DNA of 49,077 bases from Flammula alnicola (lineage: Eukaryota; Basidiomycota; Agaricomycetes; Agaricales; Strophariaceae), in the NCBI GenBank assembly GCA_015499995.1, contig JADNRV010000349.1, positions 1-49,077 on the forward strand, given 5' to 3'. The notes beneath the pieces are model-generated. The model was not told where the DNA came from. It saw only the letters and a program-made list of their open reading frames with translations, and made no database searches. Positions 21,689 to 33,600 of this stretch are shown here, piece by piece. Within the stretch, counting starts at the first letter, position 1. Each line of letters starts with the position of its first letter. Made by a program: the position numbers and the translations under genes.

Positions 21689-23535
21689 ATGGGAATACAT
21701 TCGCTCTGGACGGTAAGCCCCGAAACCGAAATTCTTTGGCCATTTGAACACTTCTGATTGTGTCTTCAATTAGGTCCTTGATCGCGTCAAAACGAGCAAG
21801 TCTTTGCTCACACTCGCAGCGGAGCATCGTTTAAGCGCCAAATCTGAAGGAATAGAGGGAAGGAATGCAACGCTAATATTAGGGGTGGATATGGGGTACG
21901 TACAAGCATTTCCTCACTCCTGATTGCCGAGCTGATAGGCATTCATGCACGTAGAACATGCATGGCCCAATGCAATGCCGGTGCACTAGCCGCTGGTGTG
22001 AACCATCAGTGGGCCGGTGCCGGGCTCTATATCTTCTTCAAGATGTTGACTGAATATATCAAGGCACCGGTCTCGCTTATCTTCGTACTCGATGGCTCGG
22101 CGCGACCTCCCTTCAAACGCGGCCATGAGGTTCGACGCCAGCCGATATGGTGGATGAGTCTCGCAATTGAGTTAGTCGAGATCTTCGGCTACTGCACACA
22201 CCCTGTAAGTACGTCATGTACTCGCCGTTTTATTCAAGGCTCAAAGGCTCTTGTCAAGGCACCTGGCGAAGCTGAGGCTGAGCTCGCGAAGCTTAACTGC
22301 AAAGGATACATCCACGGCGTTATCACAAGTGATAGCGATGCTGTTCTATTCGGGACGCGATTGCTCCTTCGAAGGTAATGTACTTCGTGTTTTTTGAGAT
22401 CTCACTCATCTCTCTCCTGCAGCATTCCAAAGAAAGAGCGAGAATATCCGGACCAGTACATTATCTATGCAGCAGGTGCGATGCCGTTAACGCAAGGAGG
22501 CATCATTCTTTTCGCCCTCCTCTGCGGCGGGGATTACAGCGATGGGATAGAAGGGTGCGGCCCCACGACTGCATCTGCACTTGCTCGCTGTGGATTTGGA
22601 GACCAGCTCCTTGCTGCTTTCCGTCGCCTTCATGGAGATGACTTTGATCATTTTCTTATCCAATGGCGCTGTGCTATCCGAGCAGAGTTATTGACTAATT
22701 CTCGGAAGTTTCTCAGCAGGTGCCAGCCAAATCTCGCAGCAGCCATTTCGGGGGCATTTCCAGATCGCCGCATCCTCGATCTCTACGTCAATCCCGTCAC
22801 ATCATGGTCGCCAGGTCCACCTAATCTTAGCCAATGGCAATTTAAACAGCCGTCGATTCCCGCGATCACTCGGTTCTGCACTCAGCACTTTCATTGGCAG
22901 AATCCGCAAATAATCAAGCAGAAATTCAAGGCAACTCTTTGGCAGGGTATTTTCTTACAGATGCTGTATTCGGTAAGCTCTTTCTCTTTCGCATCTTTGT
23001 TAGTGCGAAAATACTAAGCTCTGAATAGCCTTTAGTCAGATATATCCCCGAGCGCCAGCAGCTTCAGCTGCCTGATTCAATACATGCCGAAGTGCTTACT
23101 GCATCACACCAGGTCCGTCGAGGCCAATTCGCACGTGCGTACGGAACCGAGCCGCAACCCAAGTTGGTAGTATCGACGGCGAACTTTGTCGACTCGATGG
23201 GACCTGGTTTTGCTGGAAATAGCTCAATCGACCAGGTCACGGTTTGGCCATCTCCATCTCTCCCTTCTCAATCGTTTTACCGGGAGCTCAAAAGCCGCCG
23301 TAAAGGTTCTCAAACAAAAAAGGTATATCTCCTTTGAATGCTGTGCGGTATATCTATCACTCATGCTAAGCCTGAACGTACTTAGGATGGACAGACACAT
23401 GGGGTGGAAAATAGCACGCTGACCCTGCAAGCCCACCCCCATCCCTACGCCGATGCAACCGCTGTTGATGGTGAAAATAATAAATGGGTTCAGACTGGAG
23501 AAAATAGCTGGTTCATTGACCTTACCTCTGACTGA
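21689..23535 (+). CDS. XPG/FEN1/GEN1-like nuclease (transposon copy 2)
   Basis: Identical to the copy at 12520-14366 in all compared sequence. All acidic ligand motifs (LGVDMG, LDGSARPPFKR, GEAEAELA, SDSDAVLFG, GGDYSDGIEGCG) and the splice sites are preserved, so this copy should be as functional as the first. The tandem 13-bp repeats follow it at 23543-23581. Confidence 0.85.
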
Positions 23536-23662
23536 ATATATATATGCCCTTAATGTATGCCCTTAATGTATGCCCTTAATGTATGTTAGAATTTGAATGC
23601 AACGTATATGAATGTAATGTATTTTTACAGTGACTTGATTGACTTGATAGGTAGAGGTAGTA

Positions 23663-25268
23663 TTACTGAAACAAAGGAACCACTGGACATTTCCCAGTCT
23701 TTAAGTCCTGAACAGTAGATAACAGACCTAAAGACATCTTCCACATGCGGTCTTTCAGTGCTTGACTTGTTTCATACCGCTCCTTGTCAGCTTCACGCAA
23801 TGCCCTGTCAGTGCGAAATCCATTATCCACGTAGCGAAAGACACTGCCGGCACAGTATTGCGTAATTGAGACCCTGACATCGCCGTCAACAACTGGAATG
23901 TTTGAGTGAGTGATTGTGGCGGATGGAATAAAAATGGTGTATCCATGGGGAAATTCAATAATGAGCTTCAGCTCCCAGAGGACAAGGTGCCCTCCTAATG
24001 TGTGATCGAAGTCTCCGAGCGCTGTAATTGCGCACCACCCAAACGGACAGTTTTGGGTATCGCGATGCTTGTAGCAGCATACGTTTCGAAAGTTGCACGC
24101 AGTTGTAGGAAATATAGTCTTCGGAGTTGTGCGCCTGAGTTCTGGGTCGTGAGCCAGAAGCTGCTCGACTCGGGATTTCTGATACCTATAGACGCCTGGG
24201 TTCCAGAATTCGAAGGCCGCTAAACAAGCTTACAGTCAATTTTGAAATATGCTGAAGGGTTCAAGGCTTAGGCGTACCATTTTGAAATGCAGAAACCCTT
24301 CTGAACCCAGGGCAGCCGGAGATGCGACGGATCTTCTCTTCGTGGTGGCTGTTTTCAAGATTAATTGGGTGCTTAAATCCGTTTGGGAGCGTAAAGCCGA
24401 AGTTGACAGCAGGAAAGCTCCCGCGTTTATGATTCAACTCGCCTTTCGAAAATGTATTCGGGTTTGATTCCTCGATGATGATTCTGAAGAGGTCCTTGGC
24501 TTCTTCATCATAGGTAGTATCTTGGGGGGCACCAGCAATATGGGCAACGATAAGCCCGTTACGATCGACAATAGGCTGAGGCTCTTTAGACGGAACTCTA
24601 GAAAGCAGGCTCAGCCAGCACATCATAGGCAATATAGGCTAAATAACGTACCCATCCGTACCGCATGCAATATATTGAAACCCATCATCGACTAACGCTT
24701 TGATCTCAGGAATTTCTCTGGGGTTCTGAGGGACGGGCTTGTTGAGAGCCGTGCGAGCTCCACTTGCAACCGGCAGCTTGGCGGTGTCAAGCGTTGTCTG
24801 CACAATTTCCGCACTGCTGAGGCATTTTCGCGTGGTCTGCGCTGACGAACGATATCCATCGCCTAGTATTTGTTTGTTACGCGCATTGCACCGTTTCTTG
24901 TGCTGGCGTGATTGCTGGCGTGATGGGTTCGATGGCGAGTTATCGGCGGCATCGAGAGCTGGCGTTGGGTCATCGAATCTTGCTTTTTTAACCGGCCGTG
25001 CGTCTTTCATCGCGGACGTTATGAGCTTAGCGCCTATTATAAAACGCCGTTCTGTGAGCATAACGTTGGATCTAAAGAAAGCAGCAGCCCGCGGCTTACC
25101 GGGCAAATTCTCATCGCATTCATCCTCTCTATCGATTGCTGCACGAAGAAGAGCAGCAAAGTCGGCATCTCCTGAGGCAATTACAGGGCAGACATCCAGG
25201 GGCGAGTTGGGCGATGCATCTGCGCGCGCAGGAGCCTTCATCGAGGCGGGTTTCAGCGCTAGAAGCAT
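23663..25268 (-). CDS. TET/JBP-type 2-oxoglutarate/Fe(II) dioxygenase (transposon copy 2)
   Basis: Identical to the copy at 14494-16099. HxD codons fall at 24059-24067, the distal His at 23906-23908 and the 2-oxoglutarate-binding Arg at 23873-23875. No disruption is seen, so the locus may express twice the dose of this enzyme. Confidence 0.85.
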
Positions 25269-25832
25269 GTGGCATGTGTGAGTAAACTTGCAGCCAATGA
25301 AAAACGGACTGAGAGCCCAGGCATGAGCTCAATCAGTCCGTGGAGAGCAGACGTACAATGCATTGGGACACGACGTGTGCCGTAACGTGTGCTGTACCTT
25401 TGGCCTTTGGCACTGCGGCGTTCCCTAGAAGCAAATCGGTAAGCAAATCGGTTCACCTGGGAGATTGGGAGATATTAGTGAGCCTGCGAGAACGTACCTT
25501 GCAGCAGAGCAGAGACTGCGATGAAGGACGCGGTGTTTTAAAACTGAGAAAGAGCCAACAAATTTCAAGGTGGGAACATCAATGATCGATAGCCGCCGAA
25601 GTTGACCTTCTCGTGGACCTAACCTTAACCTAGGGTTTTCGGTCAGCGCTTACCCAAGGCACGCTGCATACTGTACGCTGAACTTAACTCTGGCCATTGC
25701 ACATTCACGCTGCTTGTCTCAACGCTCTCAAAGGCAGCGCCTATATTCGCGACTTACGATGGATATATGGCGACCGGCTACCACAATGATCGACATCGCC
25801 AAGATGATCTATGATATCATGACCCTGTCAAC

Positions 25833-28800
25833 ATGGCCCTGAGCTATGTACTTACGCCTTTACAGTACTACATACTGGCCTGCTCGGCATTCAAATCTTC
25901 AAGGTAAGCACCGATCTACCTGATCAGATCTTTCTGTCCCTGAAAGCATTGTAGGAACTCGACGATCAGGGTCGTGCACCCTGGCCGGATAATGCTATTC
26001 AGTCATTTGGTTCCGCTATTGCAATTAGCCAAAAAAGACAACACTGGAGTCTTGAAACCAACCTCCTCGAAATCGACGCCGTTCTACAGCAAAATACCTA
26101 CTATGGCACTCAGCACAGACGTCTTCGAGCCCAGAACAATACGCGGGATCCTCAAAGGTTTAGAAAAGTCTGCGACGGCGAAAGAACAGTTCGAGATAGC
26201 CTGGAAGGCAAATGTGCGTCATATATTGTATTCTAACTAGACATGTTCGCTAAATTTTACCGCATAACCCTAGGTAAATAAGCGCGTGAATTCATGGACG
26301 AATCACAAGGATAACTGCACACCAGCGGAGCAGCTAGAGTGGGAGGCAGAGGTCGTGGAATACGTGGACTACCTTCATTCAAAGCTCGCTGTGCATGGAA
26401 ATGCTAGCGCCAGTGCGAAGGAGATACCGCGAATAATTGACAAGAGTATTCCACTTCTAGGACCGCGGTTCGCCCCGCCAACTTTCCTCCATTATATGCG
26501 ACGAGACGCGACGCCAGCCATAAGGCCTGAGCACGCGTACATTGCTGCGCTCACCGTTGTACATCCAGTGTTTTATCCGACAATACTTACGCAGTGTCCG
26601 CAATGCAGCACCTCATTTGGAATTCGATGGGATGGGTGGAACGGCACCGGCGCTCGCAATGTCTACGGTATTCGTATGAATGAAAGGGCAATAGGCTACC
26701 AGCTGCGATGCAAAGATTGCAAGGCAAATGACAGCCCTGGAGGCTACTGTTTCGTCGCAACGAATCACGTATTTTGGGATAAGTGGGAGCATTGGAAAAT
26801 ACCAAGTAAGTGCCTTTTATCGATCGCAGCTTCGGAATAGTTGATCTCAGAGTCGCTGCTGTGCTTAGGAAATATTCCGTACTTTCTCAAACGGGCAGCT
26901 GTAACGCATGAACTCTTCGACTTGATCGTAGAGCTTCGCCCATCCTCTACATCTGCTGGCCTAGCAGAAAATCTGAAACGTGAGTCGCAAATGTCTCGTC
27001 CAACAAACTTATCTCTAACTCGATGTCAGAGCTTCATCTACTTGAATATAGGCAAAGAATGCTCGAATACCTCTCGTACTTCAAATCTGCAAGACCGAGC
27101 CTTTTCAAACGAAATAACCTCCAGAAATTTTCGTCGCCTACGGATGAAAAGGGCTACAACGACTGCTTTCTGACGAATGACTTGGTCACCGATCTATATC
27201 TGGACTTTATCGCAAGGGTTCGACAATCGGAATCGGTCGAATATTCCAAAACTAGAACTGGTGAGAATAAATCCACCTTTTCATTAGCTGTTCTTATAGC
27301 TGATTTGCTTTATTCCACCAGCAAAATCCATCTCTTTAGACAACACCTTCAAATCAGCGGGAAAGGCCACCATAATCGATAAAGATGGGTACCGTCAAAA
27401 CCCATTGAAAGGGGGGATTCTAAGTGCGATTAACGAAGAGGGCGAAGGCCTTTCATGGGTAGGTCAAGCCGATTATTCAACCTGAATATATGTATCTGAC
27501 TTATCTGCTTCTAGCGATTCTGCGTGAGCCCTTCACCGGCAGAAACACGAGAGCTGTTACAGGGTATTGCTAAACGACATGATGCCATGGGTATTCCCAA
27601 ACCATTAGCCGTTATCGTTGACAATTGCTGTCAAGTGCGACGATATGTTCGCGAGGGCCTTGGAGATGAAACGGCAATTGTACTTGATGTCTATCATTTT
27701 ATTATGCGGTGCGTTACATTCACGGTCTCGATGAATATCAGGCTGATTGGCCTGTACTCTTAGATATGGCGCTGCGATTTATGGAGGCACTAAAAATGCA
27801 CATCGTCGAGAAGTGCTTTTGGACATACGGAATGCCATCATCAAAAGCCCTGCAAAGCCAAACCAGCCTGCGACCTATTGGGAACAATCACAGCAGGAAA
27901 CCAGAATAGTTGAAGCGTATGATAAATGGGTACAACGTGGCGGGGTTTGGTCGGCTGCTGCATCGAAGGTACATCCCCTTTCTATTTACTATTCGACGGT
28001 TATTGGTCAAACTAATTTAATCTAACCATGATAGGTCCATGCTGATCAGCTCAATCACGTTCGAAAAGGATGTTTAGCACGCCCTCGTGAAGATATTGCG
28101 ATGGACGGCAGCCGTATTGAAGGATCCCACAAAGGTTGGAACTCGATTCAGCGAGCACAACCCAGCGGTATCGAGATTTATACTGGCCTCGGACACGACT
28201 TTTTCCTTCGACGAAACATACGCATTGCCTCATCCCGTATCGAAAATCAACGCCCTGTTAATTTCCACCAATTCGTTGCATCAACATACGCCTCACACCA
28301 CATCCAGCTCATTAACTACACTGCGCAGTTATTCAATTCATTATATGAAAAGGAGCCGCCTGCGTTAAAGCGCAAACTTGATGCTTATCCAACTCTCCCG
28401 CAAGTCCAAGTCACCGAGGTGATTGGATTAGTGGAATCCGCTCATTCGATAACATTTGGAGGGTTTGTGGAGATGAAGGCGGAAGCATCTGATTCAGACG
28501 CTGGGTTAATTGACGATATCGATGCTCAAGTCGCCGAAACAGACCAAACTCGATTTATCTGCTCGCTTGAGGTTGACGAGCATCTTTTCTCGGTAAGGAT
28601 GGCGCAGAGTTCTCTGAATATTCAGGCCTCAGGTTTGTTACTTTATTTGCCATTCAAATTGTCCCTGCCTAATATTGCCGTCTTTACTATGCTGTCCTCA
28701 GGTTTAAATATATCAAACACATCGTCGTTTAACGCTCCAACTGCCATCGCCTCCGTGTCTACTGGGATGCCATCCCAAAAGAGAAAGGATCGCGCAACAC

Positions 28801-30276
28801 TGGATATCGCTGATACTAACCCAAATCCGAGTCTCAGCGTAGACGCTATACCGCCCGACTCAAAGCGCAGACGCTTCACTGGGGCGCTTAGTCCAAGTGC
28901 GCTTGCATTAGGCCTTTCTAGCTCTCCACCTCCAGAATATGAGGTCCTCGATGAAACGCCAGAACCACAGGTGAGCATCTGAACACCAAATCTCAAGAAT
29001 GGATTCTAACTCTTAAGTTTTAGGACTTTGCAGCAGACTGCACGGCTCTTCTTGATTGCGAGCCAATAAATTCCGTTGTACCAAGTGACATAGCCCTTCC
29101 AGGTACATCCTCGAGTACGGGCGGCGATGTGCATGCTCTGTTCAGATTTCAAACAACACTCGATAAATCGTTTTCAAGGCCTCGCACCCCTGGGCCTGCG
29201 TCATCGACATCTGGCTCTCAAGCAGCTGTTACCCAGCAGGCTTTGCCACCACGACACTTGCTAGAAATGCTCCGGCGACCGCTGCCGCTTCCTTCAGCGT
29301 TGCGCACCAAAGGCCTTACGCGATCTCAACTACTATTCTCGGTCGGAACTTCCATCGATCCTCGAGCTCTTCAAATCACTGGCGATGATGAGTTTTACCT
29401 GTTTATGGATATGCGCGCCGAATTCCAATGGATCTCATTTGGAATGACAGCTTCAAAGTGGGCATCTGCTGCCAAGATCTTTAACGACCGACTTGAGGTG
29501 GTTGGAAAGAAGAAAAACATCGAAATCATCAAGAAGAATCCTCGAGCGTTGGTCGATAAGCTTAATGTGATTGAGCCTAAGATCTCCGATAGGATTCTTA
29601 AAGGAAACTATCACTGTACGTGAAATTCTCTTTTCAAATGGGCACTACATTGGAATTGATATTACTTTATTTCTTAGCCAAAAAAAGCAACACGGACACA
29701 TTCTGGACGAAGCACTGTGCGGCAGTCCCAGCCCTGATCAAGACAGAGACACTGAGCGCTGACGGGCTTTCTCCGAAGAAAGTAAGCTGTCTATATTTGT
29801 CTGATCAAGTTCGCAGAGTATCTCATATTTCTTTATTATAGCGGAAGGGTGCTGTGTGTACCCGTTGCAAGGCAATCATGTACACTGGAAACAAGAACCT
29901 GAACCATCGCAAAGGAGTTTGCGCAGATGGTGTTGCGCAAAAACCAAGACCTGGGTCCGAGTCAGATTTGCTACCTGAATGGCCCCAACCTCAGGGCGTA
30001 TTCAGCGCAGGGAAATCGTTCAATCCAGCGAAGTTTCTTTCCACTGTTCGGGATCTCTACGAAAAGGTCGTGGATCACCACGCACAGAGCCCAAATACCG
30101 CGGTCGAGTATACGCTGGAAGACGAAGCATTCTCGCGAATGATCGCATCCCGTACAACGTCTATCGGCGACCACACATACTTCCTTCTCTACGACCTTGA
30201 ATTCACCGGCAGCTCATGTGAATCGCTAATTTCCGAGCGTGAAGGGCGCCGTTATCTTCGCATAGATTGTTTGTAG
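25833..30276 (+). CDS. DDE-type transposase (transposon copy 2)
   Basis: Identical to the copy at 16664-21107. Candidate catalytic codons lie at 27339 (Asp), 27620 (Asp) and 28119 (Glu), with the first zinc cluster at 26595-26606 and 26709-26720. The start is uncertain in the same way (25833, 25992 or 26103). The frame ends at 30276, followed by about 290 bp of right-end sequence with the CCCTGGG motifs. Confidence 0.75.
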
Positions 30277-30565
30277 CCATTGGCTATTTTGCCCTTAATT
30301 TTACGCTATTTGCCCTTACTTTTACGGCTCCAACTGCAGCTATTTGATAGCTAAATACAAATATATATAACTTATGTCGACTCATCTCATCCTATCGAGT
30401 ATCTAAAAGCCTTTGCATTACCATCGGCAACTCGACTAAGTGTTGTGTGCCACTTGGCCCAGAATAGAAATCCCTGGGTGCTATTTTTGGAAAAGTTGGA
30501 GATATCCCTGGGTTCCAAAACGCACCACAATCGTTCTAGACCTCCCTGGGAATGACCAATTTTTC

Positions 30566-30573
30566 AGAACCTC
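30566..30573. repeat. Right target-site duplication, AGAACCTC
   Basis: Exact match to 12226-12233. The inferred empty site reads GTGAATC-AGAACCTC-CGTCC, with one copy of the octamer. Confidence 0.75.
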
Positions 30574-30622
30574 CGTCCATGCACCCCATCCGCACTGGAC
30601 CAATTGTAATTGTCTCTCCGCC

Positions 30623-30630
30623 TTATAAAA
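30623..30630 (+). promoter_or_regulatory. TATA box of the nuclease-helicase gene
   Basis: TTATAAAA lies about 40 nt upstream of the ATG at 30664 and only about 50 nt from the right target-site duplication. Most upstream control sequence of this gene has therefore been displaced by the transposon pair. Confidence 0.5.
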
Positions 30631-30663
30631 GACCGTCATGCACTCAACGACTCATTCCGATAA

Positions 30664-33600
30664 ATGAGCAGCAAGAAATCTTTATCTGCGACCAACCTTG
30701 CCGTGCATCAGCACCTAGGTTGTGATCTTTACATCCACAACGTTTACAATGGTGCCCTTACTTCTTCAACATTTGGCGAGGGTACTAGTGCTGGTAGTCC
30801 ATCGGAACTGACAAAAGCTCAGTTTAAGCGCGGAATAGATTGGGAAACTGCGCTTTATTCCTGGCTGGACCATTCGCAACTTCTCCTCAAAGTGCCTTCA
30901 ATTCCTCTCGAGGCAGATAGCTTGCTGGAGAATATTCAGGCCGACGACAGAAGCCACTTTTTTATTACCGGTCTGTCATTTTGGGCCCCCCAAGCCAAGT
31001 TGACAGAGAGATTTGTTCAAGCCAGAACTGAGCCTCTGAATTTTGGCTTGGCTAAGCCTGACCTGGTCGAAATTAAACGAACCGGCGACAGCGTTCAGTG
31101 GAGAGTCATAGACGCGAAAGCATCGAAACAAGTGAAGGTATGACTCGACTTTTTCAGCTTCGCGTGCTTTGCCCGAATCTCACGCGTTTCTCTTCTTCCA
31201 GACATCCCACCACATCCAAATCTATTTCTACACGTTGTGCTTGACGTATCTACTTCGCCCTCCCTTCTTTCGTGTCGCTGACTCGGCTGGGATATGGCTT
31301 CCTCCAAAGGATGGTTTTCAGGCAACACCACCTTCAATTGACAACATAAAGGCTATTTCCATCTCCCTTCTAGCACCTGCCTTGGACGCCTTTCTTTTCC
31401 GTGAACTGCCAAAGGTCATCGCACTACCCTCCGAGCGAGTCAAATGGCATTATAATCCGCTGTGTCGTGGGTGTCGATACGAGCCTGAATGCAGAACGCG
31501 GGCCCAGGACGAGGGTCGCTTGGGAAGCATGCCGAACATCTCCATAGATGATGCGGGGGCTTTGAAAGACCTCTTGCGGATTTCTTTTGTATCTGCTCTG
31601 CCTAATCGAGATGAAAGTTTGAGCGATATCGAAGAGCTCCACGAGCTTGTTGCAAATCCTGCTAAGCTTGAAGATATTGCAAGATCCTCCCCGACCGTTG
31701 TTAAGAAAGCGAAACAAATTCTATCACTTCCAAAGAGAGTTCGCATGAAGAAAGGAGCAGCACAAAGTCCCATCGTCGAAGCAGCTCGGACCCACGAAAT
31801 TCAAGTGAGCTTCTACATACAAGATACTTATGCAAATACTCACTTCACTCTTGTAAGATCATCCCTCGACGCAATTACACGTGTCCGAGCCGAGAGGACA
31901 TTGCCGTCATTGTGTCTATCGTCAATGACCCATCTTCTCCAAACCTTGGCGGAGATTATTTCTGCATCACACCGTATTCTGAAAATCCGTCCATTAAACT
32001 TCCTTCTTCCATCCTTTGCCCAGCCAATGAAGTTATCGCCAAGCTTGCGACTTTAATCCGCTCGCTCGCCGCCTCTGGCATATACACATCCCAATTTTAC
32101 GTATGGTCGTCTGCCGAACAGGCACTGCTTCAAAGCCACATCATCAACGCCGCGCTCACATCCTCTGCCGATGATAACGACATCCGACTGTGCATCGGTG
32201 CCCTTGCGGAAGGGGCTTCCCTGCTTCAGACTACCTTTCAACCGCTCTTACTTTCGGGTGCCCTTCTTAGTTTCCTCGGCAAGGGGAGGAAGACTAAAGA
32301 GGAATACAAAGCATGCCTGACGCGCATGGGTCTGTCCACTGAAGGCCCAACAGAAGTTTTGCGTAAACGCATCGATAACGAAGTTCGAAGGATGCAAGAC
32401 GAGTCGGCGGCTCATCCGGGATACGAAGAACGGCGCAAGGAGTTCGGACAGCTGCCGCGCGTGGTTCCATTGAAGAAGGAGATTGAGCGGCAGCTCGCAC
32501 TGCCCATACCTGGATATTGGGACCTCCCAGAGTGTGTATCGGCCTTGCTACCGTCAGAGGGTGTCTGCCCTAGTGACGAGCAGATTTTCACCGCTTACAA
32601 GAGGCTTAAATATGGCAAATCGTTGCACGACCTCCTAGTTCGTCGAAATTGGTTGATATTCTCCATATTGAAGGACTTCCGAGCTCGTGCCGTTTCGGTT
32701 ACTGGTCATTCTCTCCTAGTCAACGGAGGGAAAATACCGTCAACAAAATTCATGGATATTTGCAGAGAGCCGCACACGCGCAAATTATTCTTCATGCAGC
32801 AGGTTCGCTTCATATCCTAGTTGTCGATTTTTAAGGCTGATGCGTCGTTTTGGTATAGTTTGAAGTCCTTGCCAAGCTGACTGAATTATGGCAGTCACGC
32901 ATCGATGGCTGCCCAGAAGCACCTACACTTGAATATTGCAACGTGGTCCAAGGCGTCAATGGACCGGAATATATTTTTCGGCTTCTTTCTGGAACGATCG
33001 ATGTTCCAGCGACAGACAGGGATTACGCGTTTTACGACAAACTCCTCGTGCTGGATACACCGGATTTGTCGAGCAACGAAGAAAGCTGCGAGAACCTTCC
33101 CGTTGAGGCCTTGTTCGACGATCTTGGGGTGTCTGGTCTGGTCTTTCCCCTCAATCGATACACGAAGGCGAGCTGGGGGCAACAAGACCCGAGGGTCCAG
33201 CGTGAGCTTGTAGTGGCCGACGTCCGCAATGTTTACACAGACCAAGAAAAACGTGGCACCATGGTCGCTTTGCGGACTTGGGGGAATTGGCAGGTGTTAC
33301 TCAAAGCAGGGGCTGTCTATCGATTGTCGTCTCGCCTTGTTGATTTCAACACAACGAAGATCTTATCTGCCCTATTTGAGATAGACCTCCGCTGGAGCTC
33401 TGAGGCCGACATGTACGAAGACGAAGATAATGGGCCCCACGATGTGCCTTTTTTGCAACTTATCATCAATCCGACTTCGTTTGGCAAGATACCCTCGGCA
33501 AAAAAATATGTCAAGGCAGAAAACGATATCCAGAAACTGTTTCGAGATCTCAAGGGTTTGGGTAACAATGTGGCTGGTTCTCTTGTTCTCAAGGCCTCTC

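Larger units (their letters stand above)
21403..30565 (+). mobile_element. DNA transposon copy 2, 9,163 bp, identical to copy 1
   Basis: Same orientation, length and gene content as copy 1, shifted by 9,169 bp. Every stretch I compared is identical, including introns, the 13-bp repeats and intergenic parts. No divergence means a very recent duplication, ongoing gene conversion, or an assembly duplication. The right tip (CCAATTTTTC) abuts the right target-site duplication. Confidence 0.9.

Noticed and set aside
12234..30565. Calling the element a KDZ transposon
   Set aside because: The TET/JBP cargo suggests it, but I do not see the KDZ transposase motifs I would expect, and the catalytic Glu context (RIEGSHKGWN) differs. 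I left the superfamily open.
12234..30565. Retrotransposon, Helitron, Crypton or Starship
   Set aside because: No reverse transcriptase, LTR, Rep/helicase or tyrosine recombinase is present inside the unit; the 8-bp duplication and inverted ends fit a DDE element.
12228..30566. Tandem copies as purely an assembly artefact
   Set aside because: Not excluded, but a false duplication would not by itself create a junction with AACCTC in place of the full AGAACCTC. The different inner and outer junctions suggest real structure. Long reads would decide.
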